This document shows, piece after piece, positions 7,586-18,076 of a stretch of 44,593 bases of DNA. The notes under the pieces are model-generated. The model ran no database searches and had not been told where the DNA came from. It worked only from the letters and a program-made list of their open reading frames with translations. The first letter of the stretch is position 1, and each line of letters opens with the position of its first letter. Source of the DNA: Chitinophagaceae bacterium (lineage in GTDB: Bacteria; Bacteroidota; Bacteroidia; Chitinophagales; Chitinophagaceae); the NCBI GenBank assembly GCA_016786745.1, contig JAEUVS010000060.1, positions 1-44,593 of the forward strand, given 5' to 3'. The position numbers and the translations under genes were made by a program.

Positions 7586-9247
<1,662 letters not shown>

Positions 9248-9289
9248 TCAGTCTTTAATATCTGTTTCTTGATTTGTTCCGTGGAGTGC

Positions 9290-9571
9290 TTAAACGATGG
9301 CGAGGATGTCGCTTTCTCTCATAATGAGCAGGTCGTCGCCGTCGATCTGGATTTCAGTTCCTGAATATTTGCCGTAGAGTACAGTGTCTCCTACTTTCAC
9401 GGTAACGGGCTCGTCTTTTTTACCGGGACCGGCTGCTATAACCGTACCTCTCTGTGGTTTTTCTTTTGCAGTGTCGGGGATGATGATGCCTCCGGCAGTT
9501 TTTTCTTCTGCTTTAGCTGGTTTCACGATTACCCTGTCGTGCAGAGGGGTAACCTTTAAATTGTTAGCCAT
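9290..9571 (-). CDS. groES: 10-kDa co-chaperonin GroES
   Basis: Heptameric lid of GroEL. 93 residues, full length: [20 protein letters not shown] at the start, the mobile loop ([18 protein letters not shown]), and the roof/C-terminal [20 protein letters not shown]. First gene of the chaperonin operon. Confidence 0.97.
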   Translation of the reverse strand: MANNLKVTPLHDRVIVKPAKAEEKTAGGIIIPDTAKEKPQRGTVIAAGPGKKDEPVTVKVGDTVLYGKYSGTEIQIDGDDLLIMRESDILAIV

Positions 9572-9631
9572 AGTTGTAGCAAGTTTTAATTTAAAGTTTT
9601 TTCAATTGTAGAGCTGCCATAAAGCAGGCGG

Positions 9632-9639
9632 CAAAGGTA
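9632..9639 (-). promoter_or_regulatory. -7 box of groES-groEL promoter
   Basis: TACCTTTG on the minus strand, a perfect TAnnTTTG, 60 bases before the groES ATG. A TTG occurs upstream, but at about 14 nt it is closer than the usual spacing, so only the -7 element is claimed. Confidence 0.45.
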
Positions 9640-9751
9640 ATCGAATTCTATACCAATCGGTAAGAAAAGCCAATTTTTCAGTTTTTGAAGTAAGTTTTGG
9701 CAGGGGATGTGTCAATGTTTTCACATACAACCAAAAAAATAAAAATCTCCC

Positions 9752-9759
9752 TACCTTCG
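9752..9759 (+). promoter_or_regulatory. -7 box of the nusB promoter
   Basis: TACCTTCG, a common Bacteroidota -7 variant, ending 24 bases before the nusB ATG at 9784. Confidence 0.4.
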
Positions 9760-9783
9760 CCCGCTCAAATAGTTCTTGCAGGT

Positions 9784-10710
9784 ATGATCAGCAGAAGAAA
9801 TATCAGGGTGAAAGTGATGCAAACGTTGTATTCCCTGGAAACGCAGGATGCCCCGATATCTTCAACCGACGCGGTTAAGTTATTAAAGAAACAGTTGGAC
9901 CAGAGCCGTGAACTCATCGTTTTTATGGCTTATTTCATTACAGAAGTCGCCCGCTATTCCGAAACCGACGCCAGGAACAAGGCCTCCAAATACATCCCAT
10001 CAGCAAAAGATCTTACAGTAAACACAAAAATCGCCGGCAACGAGGTGCTCTGGAAAATCATGGAGCATCCATCCTACATACAGGCGCTGAAAGAAGACAA
10101 ACCGCATCTTACAAACGACCCTGAAATTACCCGGAAAATTTACTCCGACCTGGCTGCCAGCGAGAAGTACCGTGAATATACGAGCGTCGCGGCGAGAGAA
10201 CGGAAAGACGAAAAGGAAATGATCGAATTCATCCTCACCGACCTCCTTCTGCCCAGCGACACGTTCACCGGTTTTATCGAAGAAAAATTCCCTAATTGGG
10301 ACGATGACGCCGAAATGGCCCAGACGCTCCTGCTCTCGCTTATTGCCAGGCCGGCGGCATTCAACTTCCAGGAAACCATCAGCCCGGAAAAATGGGACTT
10401 TGCGAAAGAATTATTGAAAACGACAATAGATAAAAAAGAAGTGGCACTTGAATACATCAAACCCAAACTAAAAAACTGGGACCCCGACCGGATTGCCGTG
10501 CTCGACATGCTGCTGATGCGGATGGGCGTGTGCGAATTTCTCTTTTTTGAAACGATTCCGCCCAAGGTGACCATCAACGAATACATTGACCTGGCAAAAG
10601 AATACAGCACGCAGCAAAGCGGCCAGTTTATCAATGGTATTCTCGATAATATCCATAAAGATCTTGTAAAAGAAGATAAAATGCACAAAGTGCCATTCAA
10701 ACAGCCCTAA
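9784..10710 (+). CDS. nusB: transcription antitermination factor NusB
   Basis: Binds boxA with NusE/S10 for rRNA antitermination. 308 residues from ATG 9784 (MISRRNIRVKVMQTLYS), about twice the E. coli length. Bacteroidota NusB commonly carries this extended form, with the canonical NusB fold in the C-terminal half (LLMRMGVCEFLFFETIPPKV, INEYIDLAKEYST, FINGILDNI). The first residues RRNIRVKVMQTLYS are the conserved opening helix. A longer upstream frame from 9697 runs through the promoter region and is rejected. First gene of nusB - DUF1573 - yajC - coaE. Confidence 0.93.
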   Translation: MISRRNIRVKVMQTLYSLETQDAPISSTDAVKLLKKQLDQSRELIVFMAYFITEVARYSETDARNKASKYIPSAKDLTVNTKIAGNEVLWKIMEHPSYIQALKEDKPHLTNDPEITRKIYSDLAASEKYREYTSVAARERKDEKEMIEFILTDLLLPSDTFTGFIEEKFPNWDDDAEMAQTLLLSLIARPAAFNFQETISPEKWDFAKELLKTTIDKKEVALEYIKPKLKNWDPDRIAVLDMLLMRMGVCEFLFFETIPPKVTINEYIDLAKEYSTQQSGQFINGILDNIHKDLVKEDKMHKVPFKQP

Positions 10711-10725
10711 TTGAAGGCCTTTGGC

Positions 10726-10733
10726 TAAATTTG
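10726..10733 (+). promoter_or_regulatory. -7 box ahead of the DUF1573 lipoprotein
   Basis: TAAATTTG, a perfect TAnnTTTG, in the 36-bp gap after nusB and 13 bases before the next ATG. No -33 element was found at the right spacing. It may give independent expression of the downstream genes. Confidence 0.35.
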
Positions 10734-10746
10734 CAAAAATTAAACA

Positions 10747-11202
10747 ATGACCGTACGATCCCTGATCTTTTTAACCTTCGTAAGTTTTGCGGCAGCCTGC
10801 GGCAGCACTGATGCGCCTAAGGATATTGATGCCATAAGAAATGAAAGTTCAAAAGAGCTCACTACCATCGAATGGATCGATTCAGTAAGAAACTTCGGGA
10901 ACATTAGCGAAGGACAGAAGTTGTCGGTTTCGTTCAGGTTCAAAAACACGGGCAACAAACCTCTCGTGATACAATCCGTTCACCCTGCATGCGGTTGTAC
11001 AGTAGCCGACTATCCTAAAGAGCCGATTGCTCCCGGGCAGGAAGGCGAAATTACCGGGGAATTCAACAGCGAGGGACGTGAAGGCCAGAACCACAAAGAA
11101 ATTACCGTTCGTACCAACACCGCGGCGCATTCGCACAACCTGGTATTCGATGTGAATGTGGTGGCCAAACCACAGCAGCAGGCCCAGGCTCCGGCAAATT
11201 AA
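10747..11202 (+). CDS. DUF1573 domain lipoprotein
   Basis: 151 residues. The lipoprotein signal ends in SFAAACGS, with the lipidated Cys at residue 18. The rest is a single DUF1573 domain, an Ig-like/ASH-type beta-sandwich, with the signatures FRFKNTGNKPLVIQSV, the CGCT motif (HPACGCTVADYPKEP) and APGQEGEITGEFNSEGREG. Exact function is unknown. The domain is very common in Bacteroidota and often sits next to yajC, as here. Predicted periplasmic, membrane-anchored. Confidence 0.85.
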   Translation: MTVRSLIFLTFVSFAAACGSTDAPKDIDAIRNESSKELTTIEWIDSVRNFGNISEGQKLSVSFRFKNTGNKPLVIQSVHPACGCTVADYPKEPIAPGQEGEITGEFNSEGREGQNHKEITVRTNTAAHSHNLVFDVNVVAKPQQQAQAPAN

Positions 11203-11238
11203 TTTATTCAACAAGTATAATAACACCTACATTTTATC

Positions 11239-11574
11239 ATGACACTCACAGCTATCTTACTACAGGCAGGTTCTTCTTCAGGATATCCCCAGATTATATT
11301 ACTGGTAGGAATGGTGCTCGTTTTCTGGTTATTTATGATACGCCCGCAGGCAAAAAAAGCTAAGATGGCGAAGCAGTTCCAGGAGAATATGCAGAAAGGA
11401 GAAAAGATTGTTACCATAGCCGGCATCCACGGCACTATAAATAAAGTGAATGACGACGGAACGATCATGCTCGAAACAAGCCCCGGCAGCTATCTCAAAA
11501 TCGAAAAGAGCGCCATTTCAATGGAGTGGACGAACCAGGCGAATAAAGTAGCTGGCGCACAGGCGACGAAATAG
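11239..11574 (+). CDS. yajC: preprotein translocase subunit YajC
   Basis: Small accessory subunit that associates with SecDF and SecYEG. 111 residues. One transmembrane helix (about 15-33: PQIILLVGMVLVFWLFMIR) followed by RPQAKKAKMAKQFQENMQKG and the KIVTIAGIHGTINKV cytoplasmic domain typical of YajC. secDF lies about 2 kb downstream on the same strand but is not in the same operon. Confidence 0.94.
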   Translation: MTLTAILLQAGSSSGYPQIILLVGMVLVFWLFMIRPQAKKAKMAKQFQENMQKGEKIVTIAGIHGTINKVNDDGTIMLETSPGSYLKIEKSAISMEWTNQANKVAGAQATK

Positions 11575-11577
11575 AAA

Positions 11578-11620
11578 GCGTGAAGCGTGAGGCGTGAAGC
11601 GTGAATTAAATGATTCACGA
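11578..11620 (+). repeat. heptamer (GCGTGAA) array with hairpin, upstream of coaE
   Basis: Four tandem 7-bp units of the GCGTGAR type (11578-11605) followed by GTGAAT-taaatg-ATTCAC (11600-11618), which closes a hairpin. It shares CGTGAAGCGTGAATT with the array upstream of coaD (2374-2431) in the same orientation relative to the gene. It begins three bases after the yajC stop and could shape the 3' end of that transcript. Confidence 0.7.
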
Positions 11621-11650
11621 TTGGTCTCCACATAATCTAAAAAAATTCCC

Positions 11651-12241
11651 ATGCCGCTACGCATCGGCATCACCGGCGGTATCGGGTCCGGTAAAACAAC
11701 CGTAGCCCGCATTTTTCAAGTGCTGGGAGTCCCTGTTTATTACGCTGACGAGGCGGCAAAGCGGATAATGAATGAAGATGCCATCCTGAAACAGGAAATC
11801 ATCAAAAATTTTGGAGAAGAGTCGTATGTTGATGGCAAGTTGAACCGCGAATACCTCGCTTCTATCGTTTTTCACGATAAGAAACGGCTTGCCATCCTCA
11901 ATTCGCTGGTGCATCCCGCCACGATTCGCAACTCCAATCTATGGATGAAATGTCAAACCACCCCTTATGCGATACGCGAAGCCGCGCTAATTTTTGAAAG
12001 TGGCGTGCAGGCACAGCTCGATTTTGTGATCGGCGTTTCGGCGCCACTTGAGTTACGTATTGAACGTGCCATGCAGCGCGATAACCTGACCCGCCGGCAG
12101 GTGCTCGACAGGATGGACCGGCAGATAAACGAAACGATCAAGATGCGCCTGTGCGATTTTGTAATAGTCAATGACGCAAAAAAACCTGTGATACCACAGG
12201 TTTTAAAATTACATGAGTTTTTTTTAGAGAAAAGTAAATGA
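11651..12241 (+). CDS. coaE: dephospho-CoA kinase
   Basis: Phosphorylates the 3'-hydroxyl of dephospho-CoA, the last step of CoA synthesis. 196 residues. P-loop GITGGIGSGKTT (6-17), the substrate-site DEAAKRIM (about 37-44), and the lid region RIERAMQRDNLTRRQVLDRM are present. The closing NDAKKPVIPQV is usual for the family. Last gene of the nusB-yajC cluster. Confidence 0.95.
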   Translation: MPLRIGITGGIGSGKTTVARIFQVLGVPVYYADEAAKRIMNEDAILKQEIIKNFGEESYVDGKLNREYLASIVFHDKKRLAILNSLVHPATIRNSNLWMKCQTTPYAIREAALIFESGVQAQLDFVIGVSAPLELRIERAMQRDNLTRRQVLDRMDRQINETIKMRLCDFVIVNDAKKPVIPQVLKLHEFFLEKSK

Positions 12242-12250
12242 TGTTTGTCC

Positions 12251-12314
12251 AGATCCCTCACGCCGCCCGGAGTTTACCCTGAGGCCAAAGGCCGAACGGG
12301 GCGGGTTCGGGATG
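12251..12314 (+). repeat. dispersed GC-rich intergenic element, copy A
   Basis: Begins AGATCCCTCAC-GCCG, passes through CCTGAGGCCAAAGGCCGAAC and ends GGTTCGGGATGA. The reverse complement of 16684-16744 has the same order of blocks: AGATCCCTCACACGCCG, CCTAAGGTCAAAGCCCGACC, GGTTCGGGATGA. The two are diverged copies of one element in opposite orientation. This copy fills the gap between the convergent coaE and aminotransferase genes. Confidence 0.75.
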
Positions 12315-12318
12315 AAAG

Positions 12319-13512
12319 CTATGCTTTCAGCTTTGCCATCGCCTCGGTTATCCTCTTCAACCCTCCTTCAATCTTCGCCATACTATTGGCAAACGATATC
12401 CTTATACAATTCGGTTCGCCAAAGGCGCGTCCAGTAACCGTTGACACATGCGCCTTATTCAGGAGGTACATACAAAGGTCATCGGAATTCGAAATCGTTT
12501 CCTGTCCGTCGCTCTTTCCAAAATACGCTGAAATATCGGGGAACACGTAAAACGCTCCATCAGGTTCAGAAAGTTTCACACCGGGGATCGCATTCAGTAA
12601 TTCAATCACTCTTTTCTTTCTCAGCTTAAATTCTTTCAGCATATCCCATGTTGTATCGAGTGGCGAGGTGAGAGCAGTAATAGCGGCGCGTTGCGTAACG
12701 GCTGTTGCCCCGCTTGTAAATTGACCCTGCAGCTTTTCGCATGCCTTTACAATAGCGGCATTGGCCGCAATATAACCCAGCCTGTAGCCGGTCATTGCGA
12801 ATCCTTTGCTCAGCCCGTTAATAATGATGATGCGTTCTTTCAGCTCCGGGAACTGTGCGATGCTCTGGTGGCCGCCGACGTAGTTGATATATTCATAGAT
12901 TTCATCGGAGATGATGAAAATCTGGGGATGCTTTTTAAACACTTCCGCGAGCGCTGCCAGTTCTTCCTTGCTGTACACTCCACCGGTGGGATTTGAAGGT
13001 GAAGAGAAGATGAAGAGCTTTGATTTTGGAGTAATGGCCGCTTCAAGTTCGGCTGGCGTAAGCTTGTAGTCGTTTTCCAGCGATGTACGCACCAATTTAA
13101 CAGTGCCCCCGCCGAGTTTTACGATTTCGGAATAGGTAACCCAGTATGGTGTAGGGATAATTACCTCGTCGCCATCGTCTACCACTGCGAAAACCGCATT
13201 GGCCAGGCTCTGCTTCGCACCTGTAGAAACAATTATATTTTCCGGTTTATATTCCAGGTTGTTATCGCGCCTGAACTTCTGGCAGATGGCTTCCCTGAGT
13301 TCGGGGTAGCCTGCCACAGGGGGGTAATGGCTCCAGTTATCGGTAACCGCCTTTCGGGCAGCTTCTTTGATATGTTCCGGGGTATCGAAATCTGGTTCGC
13401 CGAGACTGAGGTCTATCACATCAATCCCCTGGCTTCTGAGTTCACGGCCCAATTTGGCCATTTTCAGTGTTTCCGGCTCGTTGAAACGCTCTAAACGGGA
13501 AGATAAATGCAT
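12319..13512 (-). CDS. class I PLP aminotransferase (aspartate aminotransferase-like)
   Basis: 397 residues from ATG 13512 (MHLSSRLERFNEPETLKMA), the family's usual start; ATG 13542 would add only a Lys-rich leader. Fold-type I landmarks: LSLGEPDFDTPEHI, STGAKQSL, SPSNPTGGVYS, the SDEIYEYI Asp/Tyr for PLP, and the Schiff-base Lys in GLSKGFAMTGYRLGY (K236). The closing CIRISFANS contains the substrate-carboxylate Arg. Likely an aspartate/2-oxoglutarate or broad-range aminotransferase of the AspB group; the exact amino acid cannot be fixed from sequence. Divergent from secDF, convergent with coaE. Confidence 0.88.
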   Translation of the reverse strand: MHLSSRLERFNEPETLKMAKLGRELRSQGIDVIDLSLGEPDFDTPEHIKEAARKAVTDNWSHYPPVAGYPELREAICQKFRRDNNLEYKPENIIVSTGAKQSLANAVFAVVDDGDEVIIPTPYWVTYSEIVKLGGGTVKLVRTSLENDYKLTPAELEAAITPKSKLFIFSSPSNPTGGVYSKEELAALAEVFKKHPQIFIISDEIYEYINYVGGHQSIAQFPELKERIIIINGLSKGFAMTGYRLGYIAANAAIVKACEKLQGQFTSGATAVTQRAAITALTSPLDTTWDMLKEFKLRKKRVIELLNAIPGVKLSEPDGAFYVFPDISAYFGKSDGQETISNSDDLCMYLLNKAHVSTVTGRAFGEPNCIRISFANSMAKIEGGLKRITEAMAKLKA

Positions 13513-13530
13513 TGCTTTAGGTTGCTTTTT

Positions 13531-13563
13531 TTTGAGATGCAAATGTATGTTTTCCTATCTTCG
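13531..13563 (+). promoter_or_regulatory. secDF promoter
   Basis: TTTG (13531-13534), a 21-nt spacer, TATCTTCG (13556-13563), with the secDF ATG 28 bases further on. Both elements and the spacing fit the Bacteroidota consensus. The -33 element lies just upstream of the divergent aminotransferase start. Confidence 0.6.
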
Positions 13564-13591
13564 CAAACTCTAAAAAATAAACAAACCCATA

Positions 13592-16500
13592 ATGAGAGCA
13601 CTGGTTAGCATCTTTGCTGCGCTGTTGATCCTGATTTCCCTTTACCAGCTTTCTTTCACCTGGTTCGTGAACAAACACGAATCGGCGATGAAGGAGAAAG
13701 CAATGCAGCAGACTAAGCGCTTGTACCCAACCGCCAAATTTACAGTTCAGAAGGATGTGAAACCTGCAGTGATCCAGGATTCCGCTTACAGGTATTACCA
13801 GGAGCGCCTCGCGAAATTGCTCGATTCCACAAAAGACGAAAAGATTACCTGGTGGGGCCAATCTTACCAGAAAGCAAAAGAAAGCGAACTGCTTCTCGGC
13901 CTCGACCTCCAGGGAGGTATCAACGTAACCCTCGATGTGGCACTCGACGGACTGATAAAAGGACTGGCCAATAATCCGAAAGACGCCGCCTTGCTTAAAG
14001 CGCTCGAGGAAGCGCAACGCAGGAAGCTGAACAGTGATCAGAACTTTATAGACCTCTTCGGCGCTTCTTACACGGCACAGAATCCTAATGGCAAACTGGC
14101 CCCGCTGTTCGCCAACACAAGCAGGAATAAACTTAGCATCAACGCATCGAACCAGGCCGTATTGAATTTTATCCGTGAGCAGGGTAATGCCGCGATGCAG
14201 CAAACCTACCAGGTGCTGCAGAAACGTATCGATAAATTCGGTGTATCGCAACCAAATATCAGCCTCGACGAAAATAAAGGTATCATCACGGTTGAGCTCG
14301 CTGGCGCCACTGACCCGGAAAGGGTGAGAAGATACCTTCAATCTACCGCGAACCTGCAGTTTTTTGAAGTGTATACGCTTAACGATGTTTCAATGATGCA
14401 GGGACTTCAGAATGCCGACAGGATACTCGAGAAAGCACTTTATGGAACCAGCCTCACTGCAGCCGCTGATTCCGCTGCGAAAAACCCTAACGATACCACG
14501 CTTGCCAAAAATCTTTCTGATAGTGTGAGAAAAGCCGACCAGATGAATCCACTGTTCAGGCTGGTTACTCCTTACCTCGATCAAACCGGCCGGTCGCTCG
14601 CAGCAGCCGCGCTGGGCCGTACACTGATCAGGGACACGGCTAAAGTAAATGCCTATCTCAAGATACCTGCAGTTACTGCCGCATTTCCACCGAATGCAAA
14701 ATTTTTGTGGGGCAAGCAGGAAAGAGATGATGAAGGAAAACTTCTCAACTACCTCGACCTGTACGCCATCCAAACCATTCCCGGTAAAGAAGGCGCACTC
14801 ATTGAAGGAAGCGTGATTGAAAGCGCCGAACAAACATTCGACCAGGTAACCAATGAAGTGCTCGTAAACATGAGCATGAACAACACGGGTGCAAGAACCT
14901 GGGCGCAGATGACCGACAGGTCGGCCCGCGAAAAAAGACCTATCGCTATCGTACTCGATGATATCGTTTACTCCGCTCCTGTGGCGAGTGAAAAAATTGA
15001 AGGAGGTAATTCCAGGATTACCATGGGCCGCGGAGCAAAATCAAATACACAGCTGATTGTAAACGAAGCGAAGGACCTTGCCAACATTCTTAAAGCGGGT
15101 AAGCTCGAGGCACCTGCGAGAATCGTACAGGACCAGGTAGTAGGACCAACGCTCGGTGAAGATGCGGTGAATGGTGGTATACTTTCATTTACCATTTCGT
15201 TTGGCGTGATCTTCCTGTTAATGCTTATTTACTATAACACAGGTGGTATTATCGCCAACATCGCGCTTATTCTTAACCTGCTGTTTACCGTGGGTGTACT
15301 CAGCGCAATGGGCGCCACCTTAACGGCTCCCGGTATTGCGGGTCTCGTTCTTACTATTGGTATGGCCGTGGATACAAACGTTATCATCTTTGAACGTATC
15401 AAAGATGAACTTGGCCGGGGGGCGAGTCATGAACAGGCGGTCAAGCTTGGTTACAGGCGATCGCTGCCGCCGGTGCTCGATGCGCACATTACCACGTTAC
15501 TTACGGCTATCATACTCGCTATCTACGGTCTCGGGCCGGTGCTTGGTTTCGCAACTACCCAGATCCTTGGTATCCTGCTTTCGCTGTTCTGCGGAATTCT
15601 CGTATCGAGGTTGCTGACAGATGCATACATGAACAAGGAGCGCCACCTGAATTATTTCACCGCACTTTCAAGAAGAATTTTCAGGAATGCAAACTACAAT
15701 TTCGTTAAGTACAGGAAAATTGCTTACGTAATTTCTATAATAGTATTCGGCCTCGGTGTGGGCACCTTCTTTAACGGATTTAAAGAGGGCGTTGAATTCA
15801 GTGGCGGACGCAGCTATGTAGTGAGGTTCGACAGGCCGCATGATTCAAAAGAAATCCGTGACGCACTTCAAAAAGTGTTCAACGAAACACCAACTGTAAA
15901 AACATACGGTAAGAATAACGACCAGTTTGACATTACTACCGACTTCATGATTGAATCCGAAGGACAAAAAGCTGATTCTACTGTACTGAATGTATTGTAC
16001 ACTGGTTTGAAACCGTTTCTCGGAGATATAACTGCTGAACAATTTGCATCACAGAACATACAGGGATCAAAGCGTGTTGACCCGACTATTTCCGACGACC
16101 TGAAAAAAGGTGCGCAATGGGCAACGTTCTGGTCGCTGCTGATTATTGCATTGTACATCTTCATCCGATTCCGCGACTGGAGGTATTCGATGGGAACGAT
16201 CGTGGCGCTCATGCACGACGTACTCATAACGCTGATTGTATTCTCATACTTCAAAAATATCGTTCCGTTCCCGCTTGAAATTGATCAGCATTTTATTGCC
16301 GCCATACTCACGGTGATCGGTTTCTCGATGAACGACACGGTGGTAGTGTATGACAGGATCAGGGAATACAGTCATTCACTTCATAATGTAGACAAACCAA
16401 CGCTTATCAACTATGCGATCAACCATACGCTGAGCAGAACGATCATGACGTCGCTCACAGTGTTCCTGACCATCCTGATATTGTTCCTTGTGGGTGGAGA

Positions 16501-16678
16501 GGTTACAAAAGGTTTCGCGTTCGCGATGCTTATTGGCGTGGTTACCGGTACCTATTCTTCCATCTTTGTAGCGGCGCCTATATTGGTTGACTTTGGAAAA
16601 GGGAAACCGCTGGGTGAAGCGACCGGGGCGCAGGGAGCTGCGGGACCAGTAAAGAAGAAGCCCGCGTTAGCGAAATGA
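13592..16678 (+). CDS. secDF: protein translocase subunit SecDF (fused)
   Basis: Proton-driven accessory of the Sec translocon that pulls exported proteins across the inner membrane. 1028 residues, a natural SecD-SecF fusion. Residues about 1-720 are SecD-like: the first helix, the DLQGGINVTL motif, a long periplasmic region (VLQKRIDKFGVSQPNI), then six helices with GLVLTIGMAVDTNVIIFERIKDE. Residues about 720-1028 are SecF-like: VEFSGGRSYVVRFD, then helices with VIGFSMNDTVVVYDRIRE. The Asp and Arg needed for proton coupling are intact in both halves. Monocistronic. Confidence 0.96.
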   Translation: MRALVSIFAALLILISLYQLSFTWFVNKHESAMKEKAMQQTKRLYPTAKFTVQKDVKPAVIQDSAYRYYQERLAKLLDSTKDEKITWWGQSYQKAKESELLLGLDLQGGINVTLDVALDGLIKGLANNPKDAALLKALEEAQRRKLNSDQNFIDLFGASYTAQNPNGKLAPLFANTSRNKLSINASNQAVLNFIREQGNAAMQQTYQVLQKRIDKFGVSQPNISLDENKGIITVELAGATDPERVRRYLQSTANLQFFEVYTLNDVSMMQGLQNADRILEKALYGTSLTAAADSAAKNPNDTTLAKNLSDSVRKADQMNPLFRLVTPYLDQTGRSLAAAALGRTLIRDTAKVNAYLKIPAVTAAFPPNAKFLWGKQERDDEGKLLNYLDLYAIQTIPGKEGALIEGSVIESAEQTFDQVTNEVLVNMSMNNTGARTWAQMTDRSAREKRPIAIVLDDIVYSAPVASEKIEGGNSRITMGRGAKSNTQLIVNEAKDLANILKAGKLEAPARIVQDQVVGPTLGEDAVNGGILSFTISFGVIFLLMLIYYNTGGIIANIALILNLLFTVGVLSAMGATLTAPGIAGLVLTIGMAVDTNVIIFERIKDELGRGASHEQAVKLGYRRSLPPVLDAHITTLLTAIILAIYGLGPVLGFATTQILGILLSLFCGILVSRLLTDAYMNKERHLNYFTALSRRIFRNANYNFVKYRKIAYVISIIVFGLGVGTFFNGFKEGVEFSGGRSYVVRFDRPHDSKEIRDALQKVFNETPTVKTYGKNNDQFDITTDFMIESEGQKADSTVLNVLYTGLKPFLGDITAEQFASQNIQGSKRVDPTISDDLKKGAQWATFWSLLIIALYIFIRFRDWRYSMGTIVALMHDVLITLIVFSYFKNIVPFPLEIDQHFIAAILTVIGFSMNDTVVVYDRIREYSHSLHNVDKPTLINYAINHTLSRTIMTSLTVFLTILILFLVGGEVTKGFAFAMLIGVVTGTYSSIFVAAPILVDFGKGKPLGEATGAQGAAGPVKKKPALAK

Positions 16679-16682
16679 CCGT

Positions 16683-16792
16683 GTCATCCCGAACCGCCCG
16701 GTCGGGCTTTGACCTTAGGATAAATTTCGGCGTGTGAGGGATCTTTTTTGTCAGTGCTTTTGAAAAAGATCCCTCGCTTCGCTCGGGATGAC
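16683..16792. repeat. dispersed intergenic element copy B within a larger palindrome
   Basis: Positions 16684-16744 are the reverse complement of the 12251-12314 element (diverged). Beyond it, GTCATCCCGA (16683-16692) is inverted as TCGGGATGAC (16783-16792), and GAGGGATCTTTTT (from about 16736) is inverted as AAAAAGATCCCTC (to about 16775). The whole 110 bp can fold into one long structure after secDF and may also serve as its transcript end. It carries no ORF of interest. Confidence 0.72.
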
Positions 16793-16823
16793 AATTCGTA
16801 CCTTAGTATCTTATTTCTCAAAA

Positions 16824-18071
16824 ATGAAATTCTTCTCCATCATATTGAGCAGCTTCAAAATGGCTGTAGAAGAATTCCGTTCGAACAAACTCCGCACGTT
16901 CCTCTCGCTGTTTGGCGTTACCATCGGTATATTTTGTATTATCAGTGTTCTCGCCACTATAAACAGTCTTGAACAGGCAATACAGAACGACATCAAATCT
17001 CTCGGCAGCAACACTGTTTACATCGACAAATGGGAATATGATGGCGGCGACGACTACCCGTGGTGGAAATTTGTGAACCGTCCGCCGATAGCATCATCAG
17101 AAGTGGACCTTTTGCGGCAGAAGGTACCCGCCATTCAGAATGCTGCGTTTGAAATGGACATGAACGACAACGTGGAGTATGGCAACTCCGTGCTGAGCAA
17201 CGTGGTTTACTACGGTGTGTCGGAAGATTTTTTCAAGATACAGGAAGTTGATCTTTACCTCGGAAGATCGCTTCAGCCCAACGATTTCGATCATGCGACC
17301 AACGCGATCCTGATGGGTAACACCGTTGCTACCCAACTGTTCGGCAAAGCGGAAGACGCACTCGATAAACTTGTAAAACTGCGAAACGGAAAAGCCGGAC
17401 GTGTTGTGGGTATAGTTAAGAAACAGGGGACAAGTATTATGGAAATGTGGCGGTTCGACGATGCATTAATTATGCCGAACAGGTCGCTTGCACAAATGGT
17501 GCCGGAGAAGATGGCAGCGCCAAAAATTATTGTGCAGGGAAAACCAAACATACCCATGCCAATGCTCCTCGACGAATTAAACGGCGCGATGCGTTCATTG
17601 AGAAAATTGAAACCGGCAGAAGAAAATAATTTTTCACTTAATGATATTGATTCGTTCAGCCAGTTCATCAGTGAACTTTCGGGTAACGTGAGTAAGGGCG
17701 GCTGGGCGATTGCGGCATTGTCGCTCATCGTTGGCATGTTCGGCGTGGCTAACATTATGTTTGTAACCGTACGTGAACGCACCCCTCAGATCGGTTTGAA
17801 AAAAGCGATCGGCGCGAAGAGGTCAACCATACTTACCGAATTTTTACTCGAGTCCGCGTTTCTCTGCATACTCGGCGGATTGATAGGTTTGTTACTCGTT
17901 TTCATACTGACCACTATTTTTTCAGCTGTGTCATCATTTCCGTTATTCATTGCACCCCAGATTGTGGCGTTAGCCATCAGTATTTGTATTGTGGTGGGAA
18001 TGATTGCGGGAATTGTTCCTGCCTCTATTGCCGCGAGAATGGATCCGGTAGTAGCGATCCGTTCTAATTGA
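16824..18071 (+). CDS. MacB/FtsX-type ABC transporter permease, no partner ATPase nearby
   Basis: 415 residues from ATG 16824. An N-terminal helix with LRTFLSLFGVTIGIFCIISV (about 24-43) leads into a periplasmic MacB_PCD-type domain (about 50-270). Three C-terminal helices form the FtsX domain, including FGVANIMFVTVRERTPQIGLKKAIGA, the conserved cytoplasmic loop that contacts the ATPase, and a closing PASIAARMDPVVAIRSN. Such permeases move lipoproteins, peptides or antibiotics, or act as mechanotransmitters. No ATPase or membrane-fusion protein lies beside it, so the partner must be elsewhere. Its end abuts tsaD, with six bases between the stop and the tsaD ATG. Confidence 0.85.
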   Translation: MKFFSIILSSFKMAVEEFRSNKLRTFLSLFGVTIGIFCIISVLATINSLEQAIQNDIKSLGSNTVYIDKWEYDGGDDYPWWKFVNRPPIASSEVDLLRQKVPAIQNAAFEMDMNDNVEYGNSVLSNVVYYGVSEDFFKIQEVDLYLGRSLQPNDFDHATNAILMGNTVATQLFGKAEDALDKLVKLRNGKAGRVVGIVKKQGTSIMEMWRFDDALIMPNRSLAQMVPEKMAAPKIIVQGKPNIPMPMLLDELNGAMRSLRKLKPAEENNFSLNDIDSFSQFISELSGNVSKGGWAIAALSLIVGMFGVANIMFVTVRERTPQIGLKKAIGAKRSTILTEFLLESAFLCILGGLIGLLLVFILTTIFSAVSSFPLFIAPQIVALAISICIVVGMIAGIVPASIAARMDPVVAIRSN

Positions 18072-18076
18072 TTATT

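Noticed and set aside
9572..9700. CIRCE/HrcA operator upstream of groES
   Set aside because: No TTAGCACTC-N9-GAGTGCTAA or close variant was seen on either strand.
13517..14341. Antisense ORF of 274 codons across the start of secDF
   Set aside because: It covers the secDF promoter and coding start; the secDF frame is clearly real and explains the openness.
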